The notes under the pieces: generated by a model
What the model saw: the letters and a program-made list of their open reading frames with translations, nothing else
Database searches by the model: none
What the model was told of the DNA's origin: nothing
Part shown: in pieces, positions 7,803 to 15,896 of the stretch
How positions within the stretch are numbered: the first letter of the stretch is position 1
Layout of the letters: the number at the start of each line of letters is the position of its first letter
Source of the DNA: Rothia sp. (in: high G+C Gram-positive bacteria)
Lineage (GTDB): Bacteria; Actinomycetota; Actinomycetes; Actinomycetales; Micrococcaceae
NCBI RefSeq assembly: GCF_030540545.1
Contig: NZ_JAUNVZ010000001.1
Span: 186,001-250,000 of the forward strand
Length of the DNA: 64,000 nucleotides
Reading direction: 5' to 3'
Program-made: the position numbers and the translations under genes

Positions 7803-8633
7803 ATGCTGGTTCTTACTGCTTGTTCCTCTTCCCCCGTCCAGGAAGTTCCTCAAGATATACGATCTGCTCTCGAATCATATGGAAAAGAATCATCTGATAT
7901 TGAAGTGGCATTCAATATTGAAATGAAAAAATGCATGGATTCAAAAGGGAAAAGATTTATTCCACGAGATAATAGCATAACATTTTCAGGATCTGATGTT
8001 ATCAATAATGGAGCCCGTATTCCCTCAATGGAACAAGCAAAATATGGATATAAATCTACATACAATGATTCTTTGATAGAGAGTAGTGAATCTGACATCA
8101 ATCAAGAGGATTATAATCCTGCAGATGATATATCATACGCCCTCAGCTACGGCCCAAAGGTCGCCATCAACTCAAAGTCATGTGCGGGAGATGCATATAA
8201 AAAAATATATGGATCTATTGAGAATCGCCTAAAATATTCAAGCCTGATTAATGAAATGCTTCATATATCACAGGAGTATCATATAACTGAAGATATTATG
8301 CATCTTTATCAAAATAATAAAGAATATCCCCAGTGCATGGCGACTGCCGGGTATCCTGATATTAGTGTCTTCAGCCAAGGTCCAGCAGTAGCTGAACAAA
8401 AATTTGGTCGCTACCGCGCACCCGGCACCCCAGCCAACGCCGAAGAACGAGCCATGGCACAAGCAGACTATACCTGCCAAGAATCCTCAGGCATCGTACG
8501 CAAAGCAGAGGACATCTTCTACTCCAAAGCAGGACAATGGCTCAAAGACCACGAAGCGCTGATCATGGAAATCCGTGATATTGAAAAGGTAGCGAAAGAA
8601 CGCGCCGTACAAATCATTAACAATCAGAGCTAA
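7752..8633 (+). CDS. Four-cysteine lipoprotein, paralog 3, with I36-gene leader and signal start
   Basis: 293 aa from ATG 7752; the ribosome site AAGGAGG decides this start, and the longer open frame back to 7635 is leader RNA. Residues 1-17 (MFPHAIMKKTGAALAVS) match the start of the I36-like protein at 3542-3886, then the sequence switches to a lipoprotein signal ending LVLTACSS. The body carries the family marks PQDIRSALESY, EMKKCMDSKG, KEYPQCMATAGYPD and the C-terminal NAEERAMAQADYTCQE helix. The centre (about 7850-8390) is AT-rich and divergent, while the final 77 codons match paralog 1 almost exactly. This is a mosaic gene, with no I36-like gene beside it. Confidence 0.87.
   Translation: MFPHAIMKKTGAALAVSMLVLTACSSSPVQEVPQDIRSALESYGKESSDIEVAFNIEMKKCMDSKGKRFIPRDNSITFSGSDVINNGARIPSMEQAKYGYKSTYNDSLIESSESDINQEDYNPADDISYALSYGPKVAINSKSCAGDAYKKIYGSIENRLKYSSLINEMLHISQEYHITEDIMHLYQNNKEYPQCMATAGYPDISVFSQGPAVAEQKFGRYRAPGTPANAEERAMAQADYTCQESSGIVRKAEDIFYSKAGQWLKDHEALIMEIRDIEKVAKERAVQIINNQS
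8391..8621 (+). repeat. Inverted repeat arm A', partner 2617-2847
   Basis: 77 codons at the end of lipoprotein 3, nearly identical to the minus-strand end of lipoprotein 1. Codon usage here (C/A-ending codons) differs from the AT-rich middle of the same gene. Confidence 0.85.
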
Positions 8634-8749
8634 AAAGAGTATAGTGAGATGTAGAACACGAAGGGTGTGCCTCCCATGACGTTTGGGTACACCCTTCCTA
8701 CAGCTCTACCCGGGTACAAGAGTGCCCACGCGGATCGAAGGAGAGAGCC

Positions 8750-9964
8750 GTGAACAATGGAACGAAAAAAATAGTCCCGGAAACTACCGGAACAGCTTCG
8801 GCCCGTAGAGCCCGAGGCTGGCTGGTACCTATCCTCGTTATTCTGCTTATTATCACCGGAGGTTTCTCCGTCTATGCCCTCGTAAGCGGAGTGAACACCC
8901 ATATACAATCCACCCGAGAGCCCGAACGCGCCCAAAAACTAACGGTGCCCCTCCGAACCCAAACCCTCATTCGCTCCTATAGCTCCGAAGTGCAGATAAC
9001 ACCTGCCCACACTCGGGATATTACCCTGACAATACCCGGTGTAGTGACCCGCCCCGGAGCGGCAGCTGGCACGATTCTACACAATGGCGATATCGTCAGC
9101 ACCATTAATGAACGACCCCTCTTTATCTTTAGCAGCGACACCCCGGCATACCGCGACCTGGCGCCCGGAAGCGTCGGTCGAGATGTACACGCCCTGCAAG
9201 TAGCCCTCGAAAACCTGGGGTACAGCATCTGGGATACTGAAGGGCACTACGGCGAAGCCACCGCTAACGCCATCTACTCCCTATACATTGACCGTGGATA
9301 CGCTCCCCCCGCAGATATAGACGATGAGAACCGTTACTCCACGCCCTTGCCTCGTGCTGAATACACCCTCATGGAAGGCAACGACTACAGCGTCATGAAT
9401 AGCTGCGGTGTTAAGGGTGCCCAGGTGAGTGGCAGCCTCTGCACCCTGCACGATGGTAATTACACCCTGGCTCTGAGCGCCGATAATAGCGATACCGCAC
9501 GTGAACTGGCACCCGGCCAACAGGTGCGGATTAGCGGTGCGGGAGAAACCATCCAGGGCACCCTGGGGGAGCAGACGAGTAGTGCCCAGACAACCCCCTC
9601 TACTAACTCTGCGCCCGGCCAAGCTGCTGCCGCTGCTCAACAGGCACCGGGTGCTGCAGCCCGCCCAAGCTTCAGGATTAATGCTGCTCTACCCCAGGGC
9701 ATTACCCCCCAGGCAAAGCTACGCGCAAACGTTATTATTCAGCAGAGCCCTGATAACGCTCTCACCGTTATGGAATCGGCGATAGTCGATCGTAATGGTG
9801 TGCGTGAACTGGTCCTTGAAAATAATGAGCGTGTAGCCATTAGTACCGGTGTGTGTGCCCAAGGAGAATGCGAAATTACGAACCCTCCGGCATCGCTGCG
9901 CGCAGGTCTGAAAGTAAAGCTGCGCGAGGACAGGAATGAGATGGGGAAGGAGCCGCGTGCATGA
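8750..9964 (+). CDS. Membrane-fusion/adaptor protein with peptidoglycan-binding domain
   Basis: 404 aa from GTG 8750, with GAAGGAGAG about 7 bases upstream; ATG 8757 is an alternative. One membrane helix (WLVPILVILLIITGGFSVYAL) anchors it. A region around GVVTRPGAAAGTILHNGDIVSTINERPLFIF is typical of adaptors that pair with MacB-like transporters in Gram-positives, and PGSVGRDVHALQVALENLGY...GHYGEATANAI is a PG_binding_1 domain. An Ala/Gln-rich linker separates the last beta-rich segment. Its stop overlaps the start of the ATPase gene by 4 bases, so the three genes form one operon for export of an unknown substrate. Confidence 0.85.
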   Translation: MNNGTKKIVPETTGTASARRARGWLVPILVILLIITGGFSVYALVSGVNTHIQSTREPERAQKLTVPLRTQTLIRSYSSEVQITPAHTRDITLTIPGVVTRPGAAAGTILHNGDIVSTINERPLFIFSSDTPAYRDLAPGSVGRDVHALQVALENLGYSIWDTEGHYGEATANAIYSLYIDRGYAPPADIDDENRYSTPLPRAEYTLMEGNDYSVMNSCGVKGAQVSGSLCTLHDGNYTLALSADNSDTARELAPGQQVRISGAGETIQGTLGEQTSSAQTTPSTNSAPGQAAAAAQQAPGAAARPSFRINAALPQGITPQAKLRANVIIQQSPDNALTVMESAIVDRNGVRELVLENNERVAISTGVCAQGECEITNPPASLRAGLKVKLREDRNEMGKEPRA

Positions 9965-10701
9965 GCCTCCGCCCCGATACTGCTCGCTATGCCGTGGAAT
10001 GCGAGAATATTTCCCGATATTTTCCGCCCGCAACCTGGGCTCTTAAAGACGCCAGTTTACGCATTGCCCCCGGAGAGTCCGTCGCCATTACCGGGGCATC
10101 CGGTAGTGGAAAATCCACCCTGCTCTCCATTATCGGTTTATTGGATCAGCCCACCGAGGGGCAGCTGCATATTCTCGGGGAGAATATGAGCCGCGCAAAT
10201 GACCGTACTCGCACGCGCGCCCGCAAAGAACATATTGCCTTCGTATTTCAGGCATACCATTTGATTCAGCATTTAACCGCTCTAGAAAATATTGTGCACA
10301 CGCTGACCATGCGCGGTATTTCAACGCACGATGCGCAGGAACGAGCACTACAAGCTCTAAGCCAGGTTGGTTTGGATCACCGCCTGCACGAGTACCCGAA
10401 AAATATGTCTGGCGGTGAGCAACAGCGTGTGGCAGTTGCCCGCGCTCTAGCGTGCCGACCGGCTATTCTACTCTGCGATGAGCCGACCGGTAATTTGGAC
10501 ACCGAGAATTCCCATAGGGTTTTAGATTTGCTGCTCTCCGGCTCTACGGATCGGCAGTCCTTGGTGATTATTACCCATGAGCCGGATATCGCTCAGCGTT
10601 GCGATCGTCAGATTTATATTCGTGACGGTCAGATTATGAGCGATAGTGCCGTACAGATAACTACGCACAATGCTCGGAGAGAGGAAGCAGCTCATGGCTA
10701 A
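9961..10701 (+). CDS. MacB/LolD-type ABC transporter ATPase
   Basis: 246 aa, with every ABC motif: Walker A GASGSGKST, Q-loop FVFQAYHL, signature MSGGEQQRVAVARAL, Walker B AILLCDEPTGNLD and switch His (IITHEPD). The EPTGNLD form is typical of MacB/LolD/FtsE ATPases that work with FtsX-like permeases. ATG 9961 overlaps the adaptor's stop (ATGA), and its 3' end overlaps the permease start by 8 bases. Confidence 0.93.
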   Translation: MSLRPDTARYAVECENISRYFPPATWALKDASLRIAPGESVAITGASGSGKSTLLSIIGLLDQPTEGQLHILGENMSRANDRTRTRARKEHIAFVFQAYHLIQHLTALENIVHTLTMRGISTHDAQERALQALSQVGLDHRLHEYPKNMSGGEQQRVAVARALACRPAILLCDEPTGNLDTENSHRVLDLLLSGSTDRQSLVIITHEPDIAQRCDRQIYIRDGQIMSDSAVQITTHNARREEAAHG

Positions 10702-11851
10702 GATACTTTCCTACGCTCTGCTAAGTGTTATTCGACGGTACAAGCGTAATATGCTGACTATTATTGCCATGCTAATTGGTACCACCACTATTATTGGGTT
10801 GGTCGGTATTTCTGAATCCTCTGCCTTGCACCGCATTAAGCATTTGGACGCTTATAGCGCCCAGGTGATTGGTGTGCGCCTGCAGATTGCCACCTGGGAT
10901 ATCCCCGAAGAGACTTTGCAAGAGCGCATAGCGCAAATTCCTGAGATTAACGGTGCCGGTACGCTCACCATTGACACACACAATACGAGCTACACGGTGA
11001 AGAATCTAAGCGGAACTATTACCGAGAACCCGCCCTTTGCGGTGGTTTCTGCGGAAGGCTTGCGCGCCCGAGAAGCCTATCTGACGGAGGGTACTTTCGC
11101 TGAGCCAGCACCCGGCCGTGAAGACCAGGCTGTGGTGTATGTGGGTGCTGCCCTGGCGAAGAATATTGGTGTGAGTGCGGAGCCCGGGCGTAACCATATG
11201 ATGGTCAATGGTTCCGAGGTGACCGTGGCGGGTATTGTGCGCGATGGCCCTAAGAATAGTGCTCTGTCCACTGCGCTGATTGTACCCACGCGCAGTACCT
11301 ATTTTGAGAAGGCGCACCAGCAGATGCGTGCCCTGGAGGTTCATGTGAACCCGGGTAGTGCGGATGTGGTGGCTGCGCAATTGCGCACTGTGCTAGATCC
11401 GCAGCGCCGACCGGAGGACACTAACCTGGATATTCCTCCTTCCCCGGTTGCTTTGCGTGAGTCCTATACGAGGGATTCTCGTACATTGACGACTATTATT
11501 TTGGCGGTGATGATTGCGTCGACCAGTTTCGGTATTGTGATGACCATGCAGATTTCCGTGTGGGAGCGCCGCCGTGAGATCGGTATTAATCGTGCTCTGG
11601 GTATGAGCCGCGCGGATATTGCCGGTGAGTTTTTAGCGGAGTCTGCTGTGCTCGGTGCACTGGGTGCCGTGGGTGGTTTTATCGCCGGTATTTTGTTGTG
11701 CTTTGGTGTGTGTGTTGCCAATGGGTGGGAGCTGTCTCTACCGCCCATTATTCTGGGTATCCCCGTGTTGGGGGCGCTGGTTGGTATGTGTGCCGGATGC
11801 CTGCCGGCCTTTGCTGCCACCAAGGTCGAACCCCTGGAACTACTTGCCTAA
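10694..11851 (+). CDS. FtsX/MacB-like ABC transporter permease
   Basis: 385 aa from ATG 10694, with GAGGAAG 6 bases upstream; an in-frame start at 10670 adds 8 residues. An N-terminal helix (MLTIIAMLIGTTTIIGLVGI) is followed by a large extracytoplasmic MacB_PCD-like domain and three C-terminal helices. The stretch WERRREIGINRALGMSRADI is the classic FtsX-family cytoplasmic loop. It completes the adaptor-ATPase-permease operon. Such systems export peptides, drugs or lipoproteins; the substrate cannot be read from the sequence. Confidence 0.9.
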   Translation: MAKILSYALLSVIRRYKRNMLTIIAMLIGTTTIIGLVGISESSALHRIKHLDAYSAQVIGVRLQIATWDIPEETLQERIAQIPEINGAGTLTIDTHNTSYTVKNLSGTITENPPFAVVSAEGLRAREAYLTEGTFAEPAPGREDQAVVYVGAALAKNIGVSAEPGRNHMMVNGSEVTVAGIVRDGPKNSALSTALIVPTRSTYFEKAHQQMRALEVHVNPGSADVVAAQLRTVLDPQRRPEDTNLDIPPSPVALRESYTRDSRTLTTIILAVMIASTSFGIVMTMQISVWERRREIGINRALGMSRADIAGEFLAESAVLGALGAVGGFIAGILLCFGVCVANGWELSLPPIILGIPVLGALVGMCAGCLPAFAATKVEPLELLA

Positions 11852-11857
11852 TAACAC

Positions 11858-11888
11858 CTCGGGCCACCGCTGTATACGGTGGCCCGAG
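11858..11888. terminator. Terminator between permease and radA
   Basis: Perfect 12-bp arms CTCGGGCCACCG (11858-11869) and complement (11877-11888) with a 7-base loop between convergent genes. Confidence 0.8.
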
Positions 11889-11919
11889 TGCTATGCGCTA
11901 CGCTGAGCGATAAGAGTGC

Positions 11920-13383
11920 TTAGGTTTGGGGGAAAAGCAGATTCAACGCCTCCCCAATACTGGTCACCTCGCGGACACTAACCCCCTCGGGAACCTCCCC
12001 AACCCCCTGAGGAGAAGCAGGCACTACCACATGGGTAAAACCAAGCCTTCCCACCTCGGCAATACGCTGACGAATACCCGGAACAGCACGAACCTCACCG
12101 GCAAGACCGACCTCACCAAAAACAGCCAACTTACGCGGAAGGGGCTTATTCTGAGCGGCAGAAGCCAATGCCATCACGCACGCCAAATCGGCAGCAGGCT
12201 CCGCAATCTTCGCACCGCCCACCGTAGACACATAACAATCCAAAGACCCCACATTCAAACCAGCACGGCGCTGCAAAACAGCTAACAACATTTGAATACG
12301 CGGAGAATCCAAACCACTCACCGTACGACGAGGAGACGGAGCCACCGCCTTATCCAACAGAGCCTGAACTTCAGCCAGCAGAGGGCGACGACCCTCCATT
12401 GTCACCGTAATACAGGTACCAGCCACCGGGTGAGGAGTACGCGAAACAAACATACCCGAAGGATCCAATACCGGGGCGATACCGTCCTCGTGCATATCGA
12501 AACAACCTACCTCATCCGTGGGGCCGAAACGATTCTTCACCGCACGCAACATACGCACATTCGTGTGCTTATCGCCCTCAAATTGGCAGACAACATCCAC
12601 CAGATGCTCCAGCAGGCGAGGGCCGGCAATAGTGCCTTCCTTCGTCACATGACCCACCAGCAGAGTGCACATATTGCGCGCCTTCGCCTGCGCAATAATC
12701 GAAGCTGCGACCTCACGTACCTGAGTCACACCGCCGGCAGAACCATCCACATCTGCAGAAGCCAGAGTCTGCACCGAATCAATCACCAACAGAGAAGGAT
12801 TAACCTGCTCAATATGAGCCAGAGCAGTACCCAAATCGGTCTCACTGGTCAGGTACAGGCGATCGGCCACCGCGTGAATACGGTCGGCGCGAAGCTTGAC
12901 CTGAGCAGCAGATTCCTCACCCGTAATATAGAGGACATCGTGAACGGTCGGAGCCTGCGCAGCACGAGAACCCGGCACAGCTTTGGGAGGTTGCACAGGT
13001 ACTTTCTGACCATCAGCCAGGGCGTAGCCACGAGCAAAAGTCGCCGCCACGTCAAGAAGCAGAGTGGATTTACCCACGCCGGGTTCACCTGCCATGAGGA
13101 TAACGGCTCCGGGCACTAGACCGCCGCCGAGCACACGATCAAATTCGGGGTTGCCGGTACTCATATAGGCGGCGACGGTGGAGTCTACCTCTTTGATAGG
13201 CTGGGCTGGTTTTTGCACGCTGCTGGCTGCAACGGTGCGGGCGGTGGTGACGGCCGCGGCGACTTCTTCGACGCTGCCCCAGGTGCCGCATTCTCCGCAG
13301 CGACCCACCCATTTGGAGGTGGTCCAGCCGCATTCGGTGCAGCGGTAGGCGGGTGAATTCTTGGATCGTGCACGATTAGCCAT
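11920..13383 (-). CDS. radA: DNA repair protein RadA (Sms)
   Basis: 487 aa, full length. It is a RecA-like motor that extends heteroduplex in recombination. The N-terminal zinc finger is C-x2-C...C-x2-C (CTECGWTTSKWVGRCGECG), Walker A is GEPGVGKST, Walker B LLVIDSVQ, the RadA-specific KNRFG motif is present, and the C-terminal Lon-like domain contains GGAKIAEPAADLA and GEVGLAGEVR. ATG 13383 fits the family start. In relatives it is normally followed by disA; here a lipoprotein and an ABC operon intervene. Confidence 0.97.
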   Translation of the reverse strand: MANRARSKNSPAYRCTECGWTTSKWVGRCGECGTWGSVEEVAAAVTTARTVAASSVQKPAQPIKEVDSTVAAYMSTGNPEFDRVLGGGLVPGAVILMAGEPGVGKSTLLLDVAATFARGYALADGQKVPVQPPKAVPGSRAAQAPTVHDVLYITGEESAAQVKLRADRIHAVADRLYLTSETDLGTALAHIEQVNPSLLVIDSVQTLASADVDGSAGGVTQVREVAASIIAQAKARNMCTLLVGHVTKEGTIAGPRLLEHLVDVVCQFEGDKHTNVRMLRAVKNRFGPTDEVGCFDMHEDGIAPVLDPSGMFVSRTPHPVAGTCITVTMEGRRPLLAEVQALLDKAVAPSPRRTVSGLDSPRIQMLLAVLQRRAGLNVGSLDCYVSTVGGAKIAEPAADLACVMALASAAQNKPLPRKLAVFGEVGLAGEVRAVPGIRQRIAEVGRLGFTHVVVPASPQGVGEVPEGVSVREVTSIGEALNLLFPQT

Positions 13384-13819
13384 GGCATTATTCTACGGTG
13401 TATTCGTCACAGCCCGCCCATTATTTCGTTACTAGCGTGGGGAACCTTGATTTGGCGAAGCGAGATGAAAAGTATAAAATATATGAGGATGTTGGCTTTA
13501 GACCATATTTTGATATGTGATGATAGTCATATATTTTGCCCAGGGTTTTGAGGGCTCTAGTTTCTGAGTGGTTGATAGCTAAGTAAATATTTCATTTTTT
13601 ATGGATCTGACCAGTATTTATTGTACATCATCTATATTTCTAGTGGTAAATATAAAAATTTCTTTATATATAAATTTACTTTCTCTTCTTAAGGGTATCC
13701 TTGCTTTCTTGATTAGGGTCTGTGTAAGGTAGTTTCACCAGCTCGATTAGGACTGTATCCACCGAAGTTGATGTGCCATCCGTCAGGGGGTTCACATCCC
13801 ACAGAGTGAGGTAAATATT
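13384..13819. other. 436-bp AT-rich region between radA and the secreted hydrolase
   Basis: It serves as the divergent upstream region for radA (minus) and the 13820 gene (plus). Much of 13470-13690 is AT-rich with no gene-like frame. I found no clear promoter pair or riboswitch consensus. Confidence 0.5.
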
Positions 13820-14560
13820 ATGACCCTTAAGAAGATGACCGTTTCGGTACTCGCATTGCTGGTGGGGTTCTGTATGACCCCTAACGCTAATGCAGACTAC
13901 CATTCGATGAACGCGAATTTTGAATACATTGTGGTTTCTGCGGGGTTGAACCCCAGCAACCAGGAAGACCGTAATCTGATTCAGAGCGCTCTTGAGAAGA
14001 CCGCAGAAGAATCTGGCGAAAGTTACGAAGCGATTGTGGAGCGCGTAGCTTACGAGTCGCAGAATGCAAAGCCTGATCAGGAAATGTTGGCAGGAGGGAA
14101 TGTCCAGGCGTATCATGTGGCTCTTAGGGCTCCTCGTTATGTTGGCGATGTCTTTTACTCGTCAAACAGCACGTTCGGTATTCAGCATGGACATACTGGG
14201 ATTTATGATTCCAGCTTCTCCTATGTTGAGGCTACGAGTCCGCATATTCGTCGTGTAAATGCGTACTGGGCTGAAGCCCCTGCCCCGGCTTTTAAGTATT
14301 ATGTGGGCTGGGATCGCCAGAGTCCTAATAAGTATAAGGCTGCAAATTTTGCAGCTGCTCAGGTTGGTAAGGGCTATAACTGGTTCTTCTGGAATAATAA
14401 GACCATTTATGCGTCGACTTATAATTGTTCACAGCTTGTTTGGGCAGCTTATAAGCAGACGGACCCGAAGGTTGATTTGGATTCCAATGGGGGTGCTGGT
14501 GTCTATCCTCTTGACATTAAGAACTCGTCGTGGCTCCATGAGTACCAGCGTATAGGCTAG
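13820..14560 (+). CDS. Secreted permuted papain/NlpC-P60-like cysteine hydrolase
   Basis: 246 aa. The signal peptide MTLKKMTVSVLALLVGFCMTPNANA would be cleaved before DYHS. After about 90 helical residues comes GDVFYSSNSTFGIQHGHTGIYD, the His-first box of YiiX/YaeF-type permuted papain-like amidases, and about 90 residues later YNCSQLVWAAYK with the likely nucleophilic Cys. His before Cys is the permuted order. Family members cleave amide or ester bonds in peptidoglycan or lipids. The stop abuts the GTG of the next lipoprotein gene. Confidence 0.75.
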   Translation: MTLKKMTVSVLALLVGFCMTPNANADYHSMNANFEYIVVSAGLNPSNQEDRNLIQSALEKTAEESGESYEAIVERVAYESQNAKPDQEMLAGGNVQAYHVALRAPRYVGDVFYSSNSTFGIQHGHTGIYDSSFSYVEATSPHIRRVNAYWAEAPAPAFKYYVGWDRQSPNKYKAANFAAAQVGKGYNWFFWNNKTIYASTYNCSQLVWAAYKQTDPKVDLDSNGGAGVYPLDIKNSSWLHEYQRIG

Positions 14561-15832
14561 GTGATTAGATTGTCGTTTCTAATAAACGACAAGTTGGCAG
14601 TGATGGCTAGCCTAATTTTTAGGCTAGCCATCTTGTCATCTTGTCTTATTATTTCTCTCTCTGGATGTCATTCGTTTCAGGGTAAAGATGTTTCTGATAA
14701 CCCTGGAATTGCACTTAAGAATAGTGCAATTGTTGTATCGATAGCAGGAGATTATAGAGGATATAAACATCCTGGAGGTGGAGTTGCCTTCTATGACCCT
14801 CAAAAAAATGAATGGTCTAAGCTAAGCAATGCTGGTGCTCAAACTTCAGATATTGATTTCCGAGACGGAAAACTATACTTTGGAGATTATGATACTGATT
14901 ATATATTGAGTGATACCCTGGTAAAAATTCATCGGGGCTATGATTCTCCATATAATGAGAATGTTAAAGGTCTTAAGGACGGTGGGTTTGTAGCTGCGAA
15001 AAATATTAAAATGACAGATGATGGGTACGGATATGAATATCGTATTGTTGAAAGTCATGATGGGCAGACGAGTCGTAACTACCCCTATATGGCATGGATT
15101 TCAAGCTTGCAACGGTGTGAAGACGACAGTATGTGGTCAGTAGTAGCTGAGTACACGAGGGATTCGGACAAGTATCCCTATTCTTTTGACTCTCCCCTGG
15201 TTCTCATTAAGGTAACGCCTCAAGGTAGTGAAGAAGTCGTTCTGCGGCAGGAGCTTCACGCACCTCAGGGGGGTGCATTCTTTCAATGTATAGGTCATAA
15301 GATCATTGGAATTCAGGATATATACAGTAGTGAGAATAAAGAGAAAAACCTTGGCCCCGAGGATGCTGTAGGGTCAATTCTAGTTATTTTCGATACTCAA
15401 AAAAATACGGTTCAGCAAGTTCGAATTTCTGGATACAAAGCTCAACGTATTAATAAGGATATGTTTCAGGCTGAGATAGCTGAGCCGTGGTATTCCAATG
15501 GAGAAATATACTGGATTAGTGGAGACGGTGAAGTTATCTCGACCAATATTGAGACTGGAGTAAATACTAAGCGTTTTGATCTTGATAAGTCAACATTTGG
15601 TAAGAGTCCCAGTGAGGTAAAAGATCAAGGTATGTTCTACTGGGGTAACGGTTATCTTTACAATTTATATATGGATGACTCGCTAAACCATAATATCCTT
15701 AGGATATATGATATTAAAAAGGGAGAAGTGGTTAAAAAGCAAGAGATTCCAAAAATTGATGAAGTTGTTTCCAAATCGCAGTTCCCATACAAAATGATCG
15801 TAACAAACGAAAAAGAACTGCTGAAGTCATAA
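14561..15832 (+). CDS. Large lipoprotein, possibly beta-propeller-like
   Basis: 423 aa from GTG 14561, which directly follows the previous stop; ATG 14603 gives a more usual signal peptide (MASLIFRLAILSSCLIISLSGC). Both end in the lipobox LSGC. The mature protein is rich in short repeated beta-like segments (GGGVAFYDPQKNEWSKLS, DIDFRDGKLYFGDYD, GEIYWISGDGEVISTNIETG), which suggests a propeller, but I recognise no family. It is AT-richer than the core genes, like parts of the 2.6-8.6 kb lipoproteins, hinting at acquired DNA. Two hairpins span the start region (14570-14632). Confidence 0.7.
   Translation: MIRLSFLINDKLAVMASLIFRLAILSSCLIISLSGCHSFQGKDVSDNPGIALKNSAIVVSIAGDYRGYKHPGGGVAFYDPQKNEWSKLSNAGAQTSDIDFRDGKLYFGDYDTDYILSDTLVKIHRGYDSPYNENVKGLKDGGFVAAKNIKMTDDGYGYEYRIVESHDGQTSRNYPYMAWISSLQRCEDDSMWSVVAEYTRDSDKYPYSFDSPLVLIKVTPQGSEEVVLRQELHAPQGGAFFQCIGHKIIGIQDIYSSENKEKNLGPEDAVGSILVIFDTQKNTVQQVRISGYKAQRINKDMFQAEIAEPWYSNGEIYWISGDGEVISTNIETGVNTKRFDLDKSTFGKSPSEVKDQGMFYWGNGYLYNLYMDDSLNHNILRIYDIKKGEVVKKQEIPKIDEVVSKSQFPYKMIVTNEKELLKS
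14570..14632 (+). promoter_or_regulatory. Two consecutive hairpins over the start region of the 14561 lipoprotein
   Basis: Hairpin 1: TTGTCGTTT (14570-14578) pairs with 14584-14592, 9 bp, 5-base loop. Hairpin 2: GATGGCTAGCCTAA (14602-14615) pairs perfectly with 14619-14632, 14 bp, 3-base loop, and contains the ATG at 14603. They could end transcription after the hydrolase or control translation of the lipoprotein. There is no clean T-run after either. Confidence 0.65.
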
Positions 15833-15841
15833 GCGAAAGCT

Positions 15842-15885
15842 AATAGGTGGGGGTGTCTAATATGCATTAGACACCCCCACCTATT
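15842..15885. terminator. Bidirectional terminator, perfect 19-bp stem
   Basis: Arms 15842-15860 and 15867-15885 are exact complements with loop TATGCA; the core is GGTGGGGGTGTC. It separates convergent genes. Confidence 0.9.
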
Positions 15886-15896
15886 TATCGCGGACT

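Noticed and set aside
12292..13119. 275-codon open frame antisense to radA
   Set aside because: It lies wholly inside a complete radA gene, and its composition (Arg/His/Thr-rich) is typical of an antisense shadow.
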